The notes under the pieces were generated by a model that did no database searches, was not told the DNA's origin, and worked only from the letters and a program-made list of their open reading frames with translations. A DNA stretch of 16,117 nt from Minisyncoccota bacterium (GTDB lineage: Bacteria > Patescibacteriota > Microgenomatia > Levybacterales > UBA12049), in assembly GCA_025449795.1 (NCBI GenBank), contig JANWIQ010000073.1, positions 1 to 16,117 on the forward strand, given 5' to 3'. Positions 6,401 through 10,879 of this stretch are shown piece after piece (position 1 is the first letter of the stretch; each line of letters starts with the position of its first letter). A program made the translations under genes and the position numbers.

Positions 6401-7156
6401 GATGTAAAAAATCTTTACATGGACGCATATGACTATGGCCTCAAAGGGGTAACGTATATGCGCGATGGCAGCAGACAAGGGGTGTTGGAGCGAGTTGACA
6501 CTTCGGTAAGCTCAGCTCAAGGGAAAAAAGAAACAGGAGACGCTCCTGTGCAGCCAGCACTTCCCATTATGCCAGTTGTTGCACGTCCTGAAAAAATTGA
6601 AGGGTCAACCTACAAAACAGAAACGCCTATGGGTGAGACGTTTATTACCATCAACCATACGGAAGACAAGCAGCCATTTGAAGTCTTTATTACGATTGGA
6701 AAATCAGGAAGTGATGTTGCTGCAATGGCAGAAGCGTTGGCTCGAATGATTTCTCTTAATCTTCGTCTCAACGGCATGCTGCCCCCCAGAGAAAGAATTC
6801 GCCAAGTGGTAGCTCAGCTTACTGGTATTGGCGGCTCTCGAAGTATTGGGTTTGGTGTAAATAGAGTACGTAGTCTTCCTGATGCCATTGCAAAAGTGTT
6901 GGCATCCCATTTTAGTTTTGCAGTCAATGGAAAAGTGGAAGATAAAAAAGTTATTGCAGAAGTAATGACAAAAGGTGAAGTACCGGATGCGCCTACTACG
7001 CACATTGTGCATGAAGAACCAGAAGGGCAGCAAGCAATTTTTGCAGAAAAAACCAATACCAACCTGTATGATATTTGTCCGGAGTGCGGCGTATCTGCAT
7101 TTGCCTATGAAGATGGATGCAAAAAATGTTATAGCTGTGGACACTCAGAATGCTAA
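3446..7156 (+). CDS. nrdJ: Class II (adenosylcobalamin-dependent) ribonucleotide reductase with intein
   Basis: NrdJ reduces ribonucleotides to deoxyribonucleotides using a thiyl radical generated by adenosylcobalamin. The 1236-residue precursor contains a 409-residue intein (residues 311-719); the spliced enzyme would have 827 residues. Visible motifs are Cys104 in F-N-C-F (redox pair partner), S-G-G-V-G-L-N-L-S, Q-G-G-S-R-R-G-A, the radical motif N309-P-C720-G-E722 once spliced, Cys731 in C-N-L-G-A-M-N-L, and P-T-G-T-T-S. A C-terminal TSCPD-type domain follows, then a cysteine-rich tail (C-P-E-C, C-K-K-C, C-G-H-S-E-C) suited to a zinc ribbon or shuttle cysteines. There is no N-terminal ATP-cone and no small-subunit gene nearby. 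Two short insertions are repeat-encoded (6242-6265, 6501-6522). It lies behind nrdR, and cofactor-related genes follow. The start ATG has no clear Shine-Dalgarno site; the class II call rests on motif resemblance. Confidence 0.95.
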   Translation: MADTQKTASNAATQTLQKDFVGTLREKVFLDRYALKAADGSLSEHTPEETWKRVAWGIAQNEKPKVRKEWEKEFYRVMEDFKFVPGGRILSGAGTNYQVTYFNCFVIPSPKDSREGILDSLKQLVEIQSRSGGVGLNLSSLRPRGARVHKVNGTSSGPVTWAGLFSYATHDVVQQGGSRRGATMLMLWDWHPDIEEFITVKQDLSKINGANLSVCVSDAFMEAVKKDADWDLVYPDISDPEYDEKWNGEIDQWRALGKKVKVYKSVKARYLWDLICTAAWQSAEPGLHFMERSNKRSNTWYFERLVATNPSLRAGTKVLTKQGVFPIEELQEKKFLVKNLDGEWSEAECFLSGRNKELYKITLNNGEEIFSTKEHKWPVLSVGGGFGKVTTDKLQAGNLLPFPKAEDIVFEPEKSYSREQGFMLGWLYGDGWISDKHLPYSPGLSFKKQQRVVNYKAQIRQEETSPLLYSRTIHGIQKSNASAAITERTKRVFGFLFSREDTVLADRILQEINRLKTEPSNLRNAHDNTYTIQATSKEFAENLLQMFGVDKKEYGFPKAVWESGSEFIKGFVDGLISSDGFIAKNANRIIFTTKHKNLAKDFSALLSFYGIKSHTRRSEATQVQFPNHKEYSKIYERYDVSIDGHNVINFGKIFTISHPRKQENLQRIIDNYRSSRALPDENLMRIKSVEKTLIQEDVWDISVYDETHCFYINHVVTGNCGEQPLGPWAVCNLGAMNLSAYVHDDDLVQDKAGWFDYESFGKDVRVAMRLLDNVIDQTYYFFKENEEIAKQIRRTGLGIMGLGDALIKMQLGYGSEASLPVIHKIFQTLRDNAYEASADLAKEKGSFPKFVKVKYMKGYHIQNLPKQLQKKIATQGIRNAVLLTIAPTGTTSLVSGVSSGVEPVYEFSFLRRWRGGEDMVYHPLFDLWRKSHPSTGSGQVDRPSYFVSANDLTPLEHVKVQAVAQEYIDSSISKTVNAPNTHTVEDVKNLYMDAYDYGLKGVTYMRDGSRQGVLERVDTSVSSAQGKKETGDAPVQPALPIMPVVARPEKIEGSTYKTETPMGETFITINHTEDKQPFEVFITIGKSGSDVAAMAEALARMISLNLRLNGMLPPRERIRQVVAQLTGIGGSRSIGFGVNRVRSLPDAIAKVLASHFSFAVNGKVEDKKVIAEVMTKGEVPDAPTTHIVHEEPEGQQAIFAEKTNTNLYDICPECGVSAFAYEDGCKKCYSCGHSEC
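4376..5602 (+). mobile_element. Intein with LAGLIDADG homing endonuclease inside NrdJ
   Basis: The insertion lies between Pro310 and Cys720 of the precursor, splitting the catalytic N-P-C-G-E motif. It starts with Ser311 rather than the commoner Cys, followed by a block-A-like L-R-A-G-T-K-V-L-T. Block B is visible as S-T-K-E-H. Two dodecapeptides mark the endonuclease: M-L-G-W-L-Y-G-D-G-W (residues 423-432) and G-F-V-D-G-L-I-S-S-D-G (570-580). Blocks F and G read V-Y-D-E-T-H-C-F-Y-I-N-H-V-V-T-G-N, ending in Asn719 with Cys720 as the +1 nucleophile. All splicing residues appear present, so it should be active. The DNA looks more A-rich than the flanking extein, suggesting separate ancestry. 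Confidence 0.93.
6242..6265 (+). repeat. Copy 2 of the intragenic repeat (nrdJ)
   Basis: This copy reads CCTTCGACAGG then CTCAGGACAAGTT and is translated P-S-T-G-S-G-Q-V. It inserts a short loop before R-P-S-Y-F-V-S-A-N-D-L-T-P, which otherwise continues the family sequence. Confidence 0.7.
6501..6522 (+). repeat. Copy 3 of the intragenic repeat (nrdJ linker)
   Basis: CTTCGGTAAGCTCAG differs by one base from the matching part of the 9201-9223 copy; the rest is diverged. It encodes T-S-V-S-S-A-Q-G in the linker between the reductase core and the TSCPD-like domain. Confidence 0.55.
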
Positions 7157-7171
7157 TTAAGTTAAACGTAG

Positions 7172-7248
7172 CAAATTAAAAGTAGTAAGTTAAAGTGAAA
7201 AGTTAAGAGTTAAAAATTGCAGCTTTACTTTTTTCATTTTTAATTGTA
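7172..7248. repeat. Imperfect A/T-rich inverted repeat after nrdJ
   Basis: The gap after nrdJ has an A-rich arm (with AAATTAAAAGTA near its start) and a T-rich arm ending TTTTTAATTG that are roughly complementary around GCAGC at 7219-7223. It may serve as a weak bidirectional terminator. The 250 bp between nrdJ and the next start contain this element, a promoter, a riboswitch and a terminator, but no gene. Confidence 0.35.
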
Positions 7249-7252
7249 GACT
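7224..7252 (+). promoter_or_regulatory. Candidate promoter of the putative B12 operon
   Basis: TTTACT (7224-7229), 17 bp, TAGACT (7247-7252): four of six consensus bases in each hexamer. The predicted start, near 7259, falls just before the first base of the riboswitch P1 stem, which supports it. Confidence 0.4.
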
Positions 7253-7260
7253 ACACAAGT

Positions 7261-7329
7261 TAAGATAAGGGCAAGCGAGGTTAAATACCTTCACAGTGCC
7301 GCTACCGTACAGTCGGAAAACCTATCTTA
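7261..7329 (+). promoter_or_regulatory. Probable cobalamin riboswitch aptamer (compact)
   Basis: P1 is TAAGATA (7261-7267) paired with TATCTTA (7323-7329), continued past a bulged A by GG (7269-7270) with CC (7321-7322). Inside, in the expected order, are GGGCAAG (compare consensus GGGAA), the hairpin GGTTAAATACC (7279-7289; compare GGTGnAAATCC), ACAGTGCCGCTACCGTA (7293-7309; compare ACGGTCCCGCCACTGTA), and AGTCGGAAAACC (7311-7322; compare the B12-box core AGYCAGRAGACC). The peripheral domain between the last two blocks is missing, so it is a small variant. The genes behind it look like B12 binding and uptake genes, as expected for this class. I compared with consensus from memory and ran no covariance model. 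Confidence 0.75.
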
Positions 7330-7331
7330 CT

Positions 7332-7367
7332 TCCGCCAGTTGGCGGATCCCGAGCAGGATTTTTTTT
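7332..7367 (+). terminator. Riboswitch expression platform: hairpin and U-tract
   Basis: TCCGCCA (7332-7338) pairs perfectly with TGGCGGA (7341-7347). A smaller stem, ATCC/GGAT (7347-7360), leads directly into eight T residues (7360-7367). A following hairpin, AAGAAG/CTTCTT (7373-7387), and the alternative pairings AGGAT (7356-7360) with ATCCT (7379-7383), and GGATC (7345-7349) with GATCC (7378-7382), offer competing folds before the Shine-Dalgarno site. Premature termination when cobalamin binds is the likely mechanism. The first hairpin may be a dispersed repeat recruited here. Confidence 0.55.
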
Positions 7368-7396
7368 GTGCAAAGAAGATCCTTCTTGGGAGTACC

Positions 7397-7402
7397 AGGA
7401 GG
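7397..7402 (+). promoter_or_regulatory. Strong Shine-Dalgarno site fixing the start at 7407
   Basis: AGGAGG ends 4 nt before ATG 7407. It is the only full-strength Shine-Dalgarno sequence I see in front of a gene in the window, and it decides against the upstream in-frame ATG at 7296, which lies inside the riboswitch. Confidence 0.85.
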
Positions 7403-7406
7403 ATTT

Positions 7407-8033
7407 ATGCAAAGCATACAAAAATTTATACAGAAGTACTTTACGAAAATTAGTTTTGTCTTGGCAATACTCTTTTTTTTCTTTGCAGGTTTTTCTTTCT
7501 TCTTCACCAAACAAGCAGGGATCACAAAAACAATAATCCACAAAGTAGCTGGTGCAACTGTAGCGATCACTGCTATTCCTACGTCGACTCCCACCCATTC
7601 GGCAAGCTCAGGGTCTTCGACGCCAATATATACCCAAACCAAGACTCAGGTTATTCCAACAGCAACGCCGGTTCAGGCTCAGCAAACAAATGACCCCACG
7701 TCAAACACCGCCGCTGCCACTCAAACTAGTGTGCCACAACAGCAAACGCAACAAACAGTAAATCTGCAAATTTCAGAACCTGATGGGACATCTAATTTTT
7801 CTCTTCCAGTGGGCGGAAATGCGTGCGATGAATTAACAGAAGCAAAGAATGAAGGAAAAATCCGATCTGTCACTTTTAGTGACCAATACATGAGTAGTAT
7901 GCATAGTTTGTATATTAAAGAAATAAATGGATACCAAAACGACTGGACGTTTACCGTAAATGGACAAGGTCCATCAGGCTGTTCTCTTGCTTCGCCGAAA
8001 GCAGGGGACAATGTGGTGTGGAAGTTTTCATAA
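7407..8033 (+). CDS. Membrane-anchored DUF4430 protein (transcobalamin C-terminal-like)
   Basis: The 208-residue product has a short basic N-terminus, one hydrophobic segment (about residues 16-33) and a Thr/Ser/Pro/Gln-rich spacer (about 50-117). The C-terminal domain (118-208) fits DUF4430, the fold of the small domain of transcobalamin and intrinsic factor: V-N-L-Q-I-S, a middle helix C-D-E-L-T-E-A-K, D-W-T-F-T-V-N-G, and the closing K-A-G-D-N-V-V-W-K-F. Cys140 and Cys192 could form a disulfide. The arrangement predicts an outward-facing domain on an N-terminal anchor. It is the first gene behind the cobalamin riboswitch, and the next gene begins 2 bp after its stop. A cobalamin-binding role is inferred from fold and context; DUF4430 also occurs in other surface proteins. 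The spacer carries repeat copy 4. Confidence 0.78.
   Translation: MQSIQKFIQKYFTKISFVLAILFFFFAGFSFFFTKQAGITKTIIHKVAGATVAITAIPTSTPTHSASSGSSTPIYTQTKTQVIPTATPVQAQQTNDPTSNTAAATQTSVPQQQTQQTVNLQISEPDGTSNFSLPVGGNACDELTEAKNEGKIRSVTFSDQYMSSMHSLYIKEINGYQNDWTFTVNGQGPSGCSLASPKAGDNVVWKFS
7598..7619 (+). repeat. Copy 4 of the intragenic repeat
   Basis: These 22 bp are identical to 9202-9223 in the next gene, including the core GGCAAGCTCAGGG, and are translated in the same frame as S-A-S-S-G-S-S within the Thr/Pro-rich spacer. Confidence 0.75.
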
Positions 8034-8035
8034 TT

Positions 8036-9430
8036 ATGAAAAAGATACTAGCATTCATATTAATTTTTATTCTTACGATAACCTTTTCTTCAAGAGTGTT
8101 CGCTGACAGCGCCATAAATAATGGAATAGCATATTTAGGCACTAATTTGGATGGTTCAACAGGCCAAATTATAAATGGTTATCCTGGAGATGCTTCTCCA
8201 TGGGCAGCGATTGCATTTTCTGCAAATGGAACTGATCCTTCAACAGTAAAATCATCAGATGGCGCTCCATCCCTTGTGGATTATCTTAAAAATAACCCTC
8301 CCACCACAAGCTCTGCTGCTACAGAATGGGAAAAGTGGATACTCGCTTTAGTTGCAAGTGGCCAAGATGTGAGTAGCTATATAAGCACTCTTAAATCAAC
8401 GTATTATATACATAATCAAATTGAATATACACCTGGAGACACAACTGATGAAGCCTCTGATTGGTTTGGTATTCTGGCGCTTATTGCAAATGGGGACGAT
8501 AAAGCAGATCCCATGCTGACAAATACCTTACGTTTTATTCTTGCTAATCAGAATTGTGATGGTGGTTTCGGGTATGCAGTTGGTGCGAGTAGTGACGGCA
8601 ACGATACTGCAGCTGCAGTACAAGCTCTTGCGGACGCGAAAAAATATAGCATTACCAATTTGTCTTTGGATAATGCAATAGCGAATGCCAAAGCCTATTT
8701 GTTAACTACCCAAGATCCTTTAACAGGAGGATTTCTCTATGATACAAATCCATGGACAACGGCTCCTGACACAGATTCTACAACGTGGGCTCTCATGGCA
8801 CTCAATGTATTGGGGATGCAAAATTCACAAGAAGCAAACAATGCGAAGACTTGGCTTACAACTTCACCACAACAGCAATCAATAACAGATGGAGGAGGTT
8901 TTACATCATGCCAGTATAATGCCCCTGATTATACCTGCCAGTTAGAATCAAATACTATGACAACGTCACATGCACTTATTGGATTAATTGGTAAAAGTTG
9001 GGTATTAAATATTTCTAATAGTTCGGATTTAAACCTACCAAGCCCACAAACTTCTTGTGTAACTCCTACGCCGACTGATATACCAACAGTAACGCCGACA
9101 GATACTCCTACACCAACGCCATCAAGCTCAAGTACTAGTTCTTCTCCAACTGTAACACCAACACCCACGCCTACTTTGGTTCCTACAGCAACTCCTACAC
9201 CTTCGGCAAGCTCAGGGTCTTCGGCTGCAATTGCAGACGCAACGGTAATTGATTCGCCAACTCCTATGCCAACAACACAAAATGTGCTTGGTGCATCAAC
9301 ACAAAATACAACTACTAAAGTTGCCGGGGTGACGAATTATACTTTTCCAATAGCATTTATTGTTATTGGTTTTCTTTTTCTCCTTGCGGGGATAGGGAAG
9401 ATAGGGTATAACTATTTCTGGAGAAAATAA
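8036..9430 (+). CDS. Surface alpha/alpha-barrel protein (transcobalamin N-terminal/terpene cyclase-like fold)
   Basis: This 464-residue protein starts with a clear signal peptide (residues 1-23, M-K-K-I-L-A ... V-F-A). Residues 24-326 are helical repeats typical of (alpha/alpha)6 barrels: N-Q-N-C-D-G-G-F-G-Y (171-180), T-G-G-F-L-Y-D (230-236), D-G-G-G-F (285-289), each followed by D/T-x-x-x-A-L-x-A-L-type helices. Prenyltransferases, terpene cyclases and the large domain of transcobalamin/intrinsic factor share this fold. A Thr/Pro/Ser-rich linker (337-430) carries repeat copy 5, then comes a C-terminal membrane helix (436-456) with basic end F-W-R-K. Hence the barrel should face outward on a C-terminal stalk. 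No D-x-D-D cyclase motif is visible, arguing against an enzyme. ATG 8036 is chosen over GTG 8018 because it starts at the signal peptide. Cobalamin binding is inferred from the partner DUF4430 gene and riboswitch. Confidence 0.75.
   Translation: MKKILAFILIFILTITFSSRVFADSAINNGIAYLGTNLDGSTGQIINGYPGDASPWAAIAFSANGTDPSTVKSSDGAPSLVDYLKNNPPTTSSAATEWEKWILALVASGQDVSSYISTLKSTYYIHNQIEYTPGDTTDEASDWFGILALIANGDDKADPMLTNTLRFILANQNCDGGFGYAVGASSDGNDTAAAVQALADAKKYSITNLSLDNAIANAKAYLLTTQDPLTGGFLYDTNPWTTAPDTDSTTWALMALNVLGMQNSQEANNAKTWLTTSPQQQSITDGGGFTSCQYNAPDYTCQLESNTMTTSHALIGLIGKSWVLNISNSSDLNLPSPQTSCVTPTPTDIPTVTPTDTPTPTPSSSSTSSSPTVTPTPTPTLVPTATPTPSASSGSSAAIADATVIDSPTPMPTTQNVLGASTQNTTTKVAGVTNYTFPIAFIVIGFLFLLAGIGKIGYNYFWRK
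9201..9223 (+). repeat. Copy 5 of the intragenic repeat
   Basis: The copy begins CTTCGGCAAGC and shares 22 identical bases with copy 4. It encodes P-S-A-S-S-G-S-S in the stalk of the barrel protein. Confidence 0.75.
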
Positions 9431-9984
9431 TGAAAATATCCAATATCAAATATCCAATATCAAATATCCAATCTTTGGTAAACCCAACTATTTTTATTGT
9501 TCTTGCTGTTATTCTGCGGCTTGTTCCACATATCCCCAATGTTGCACCTATTGCAGGCATGGCGTTATTTGGAGGAGCATACCTTAATAAAAAATATGCA
9601 ATCCTTGTGCCGCTTGCGGCAATGGCACTCTCTGATATTTTCTTAGGTTTTAATGCAAGTAGTCCCATGGTATATGCAAGTTTTGTTATTATCGGACTTA
9701 TTGGTTTGTGGGTGAGAAAACATAAGCAGGTGGGTACGGTAATTGGGGCAAGTCTTCTCTCGTCTACTATTTTTTATCTTCTGACCAACTTTAATTTTTG
9801 GTATGCAACACCACTCTATCCAAAAACATTTTCCGGCATGCTGGAAGCGTATGTGATGGCACTACCATTCTTTAGAAATACCATCGCAGGCGACCTTTTC
9901 TATACAGGAGTACTGTTTGGTAGTTATGAATTTATATCAAGAGTAGTTAGCGGTAAGAAGTTATCGTTTAGATTTATAAAATAA
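9430..9984 (+). CDS. Small membrane protein, ECF transporter S-component-like (DUF6580-like)
   Basis: This 184-residue integral membrane protein has about five hydrophobic segments. Segments starting N-P-T-I-F-I-V-L-A-V, A-I-L-V-P-L-A-A-M-A-L-S-D-I-F-L-G, V-Y-A-S-F-V-I-I-G-L-I-G-L and V-G-T-V-I-G-A-S-L-L-S-S are separated by short loops. The motifs L-R-L-V-P-H-I-P-N-V-A-P, A-L-F-G-G-A-Y-L and A-L-P-F-F-R-N-T-I-A-G-D-L-F-Y-T-G match what I know as DUF6580, which resembles substrate-binding S-components of energy-coupling-factor vitamin transporters. The start codon shares one base with the preceding stop (TAATG), so translation is coupled to the barrel gene. Its first 15 residues are encoded by a tandem repeat. 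The position behind a cobalamin riboswitch and before pduO suggests cobalamin import. EcfA and EcfT are not in the window. Confidence 0.7.
   Translation: MKISNIKYPISNIQSLVNPTIFIVLAVILRLVPHIPNVAPIAGMALFGGAYLNKKYAILVPLAAMALSDIFLGFNASSPMVYASFVIIGLIGLWVRKHKQVGTVIGASLLSSTIFYLLTNFNFWYATPLYPKTFSGMLEAYVMALPFFRNTIAGDLFYTGVLFGSYEFISRVVSGKKLSFRFIK
9442..9469 (+). repeat. Tandem 14-bp repeat at the S-component start
   Basis: AATATCAAATATCC is repeated exactly at 9442-9455 and 9456-9469, with a partial copy just before (9434-9441) and after. It forms codons 3-15 of the membrane protein, although 14 is not a multiple of three. A related AATATCAAATATC lies downstream of the tRNA at 13968-13980. Confidence 0.85.
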
Positions 9985-10001
9985 CAAAGAAATTATCTAA
10001 G

Positions 10002-10085
10002 AAATTGCTAAATTGCTTTATTGTTAAATTGCTCCCTCATCCTCGCCTTCTCCCAAAGGGAGAAGAAACAATAGAACAATTTAAC
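10002..10085. repeat. Composite palindromic repeat upstream of pduO
   Basis: AAATTGCT occurs three times (10002, 10010, 10026). GTTAAATTG (10023-10031) and CAATTTAAC (10077-10085) are perfect inverted arms around a central hairpin of CTTCTCCC (10047-10054) and GGGAGAAG (10058-10065) with an AAA loop. It fills most of the 120-bp gap before pduO and may terminate the upstream operon. Confidence 0.7.
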
Positions 10086-10104
10086 CATTTAGCCATTTAT
10101 TTAT

Positions 10105-10680
10105 ATGAAAATCTACACAAAGACAGGAGATAAAGGGACAACGTCACTCTTTGATGGGACACGCGTTGATAAAGATGATATCCGGGTGGATACCTACGGT
10201 ACCGTGGATGAATTAAATAGCCAGGTAGGGGTAGTGGTTGCCCATCTTTTGGACACAGCTACAGAAGAACCGCTCAAGCAGGAACTCGTGCAAATCCAGG
10301 ATGACCTTTTTAGCATAGGCGCGCTTCTTGCCAATCCAAAAGAAAAAATGGATAAAGAGATGAGTGAACACTTGGCAAAAAGGGTTACGGATTTTGAAAC
10401 ATTTATCGACAGCATGACTGAGGAAATACCGGAATTAAAAAACTTTGTCTTACCGGGTGGGGGAAAAGCAGGAGCATTCTTGCATATGACAAGGACTATA
10501 GCGCGAAGAGCAGAAAGACGAGTCATTTCACTTTTTAAAAAACAAGAAAAGCCTCAGGAAATCGTCATGTATTTTAATAGACTATCTGATCTTTTCTTTA
10601 CCATGAGCAGATACATTAACTTCAAAGAGGGAAATAAAGAAACAATATGGTCGTCCTCCGCTAAAGCTTCGGAACGGTAA
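10105..10680 (+). CDS. pduO: PduO-type ATP:cob(I)alamin adenosyltransferase
   Basis: This cytosolic enzyme transfers the adenosyl group of ATP to cob(I)alamin, making adenosylcobalamin, the cofactor needed by the class II reductase NrdJ. The family motifs are complete: Y-T-K-T-G-D-K-G-T-T-S-L (residues 4-15), G-T-R-V-D-K-D (18-24), Y-G-T-V-D-E-L-N-S (31-39), F-V-L-P-G-G (114-119), R-T-I-A-R-R-A-E-R (130-138) and N-R-L-S-D-L-F-F (158-165). The length of 191 is usual. The last nine residues, S-S-S-A-K-A-S-E-R, come from a palindromic repeat at 10653-10677 and replace a normal terminus. It follows the putative B12-uptake operon by 120 bp in the same direction. No Shine-Dalgarno site is seen before ATG 10105, and I found no separate promoter with confidence. 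Confidence 0.95.
   Translation: MKIYTKTGDKGTTSLFDGTRVDKDDIRVDTYGTVDELNSQVGVVVAHLLDTATEEPLKQELVQIQDDLFSIGALLANPKEKMDKEMSEHLAKRVTDFETFIDSMTEEIPELKNFVLPGGGKAGAFLHMTRTIARRAERRVISLFKKQEKPQEIVMYFNRLSDLFFTMSRYINFKEGNKETIWSSSAKASER
10653..10677 (+). repeat. Palindromic repeat forming the PduO C-terminal tail
   Basis: GTCCTCCGCTAAAGCTTCGG is a partial palindrome: CCG and CGG flank CTAAAGCTT, with AAGCTT at its centre. It resembles dispersed CCTCCGctaaag-type elements. It is translated S-S-S-A-K-A-S-E and runs almost to the stop codon. Confidence 0.5.
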
Positions 10681-10683
10681 ATC

Positions 10684-10862
10684 TTCAGATACATCCAGAT
10701 AGCACTCAGTATACCAGTAGGCCAGATAGATTCAGATGAATTCGGAAAATCAGAGAATCAGCTTTTCTGATATATCAGACAGTCTGACTTTCTGACGCAC
10801 TGAGTTTATCTGAATTTATCCGGTACACTGAGTTCTATCTGAGTTCCATCCGAACTTCTGAA
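10684..10862 (+). repeat. 179-bp fold-back inverted repeat, possible structured RNA
   Basis: The left half is rich in CAGAT and the right half in ATCTG, and they pair over their length. TTCAGA (10684-10689) pairs with TCTGAA (10857-10862). CAGATAGCACTCAGTATACC (10696-10715) pairs with 10822-10841 at 18 of 20 positions. Positions 10725-10743 pair with 10802-10820 at all 19 positions, three being G-U. TCAGA (10750-10754) pairs with TCTGA (10791-10795). The tip holds ATCAG/CTGAT (10757-10771) and the palindrome TCAGACAGTCTGA (10775-10787). It fills the gap between pduO and the next gene; no protein is encoded. Confidence 0.75.
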
Positions 10863-10864
10863 TA

Positions 10865-10873
10865 TGCTATCAT
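10865..10873 (+). promoter_or_regulatory. Extended -10 promoter before the gene at 10880
   Basis: TGCTATCAT combines the TG extension with TATCAT (10868-10873). The predicted start, about 7 bp on, coincides with the ATG at 10880, suggesting a leaderless mRNA. No good -35 is present. Confidence 0.4.
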
Positions 10874-10879
10874 AATGAT

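Noticed and set aside
3446..7156. Class I (NrdA-type) reductase
   Set aside because: There is no ATP-cone and no nrdB nearby, while Q-G-G-S-R-R-G-A and the TSCPD plus Cys-rich tail fit class II; PduO in the vicinity agrees.
7296..7406. N-terminal extension of the DUF4430 protein from ATG 7296
   Set aside because: It would lie inside the riboswitch and terminator, has no ribosome-binding site and adds 37 unlikely residues; AGGAGG at 7397-7402 marks ATG 7407.
9434..9473. CRISPR-like array
   Set aside because: The 14-bp units are contiguous without spacers and lie inside a gene; no cas gene is present. I saw no CRISPR array anywhere in the window.
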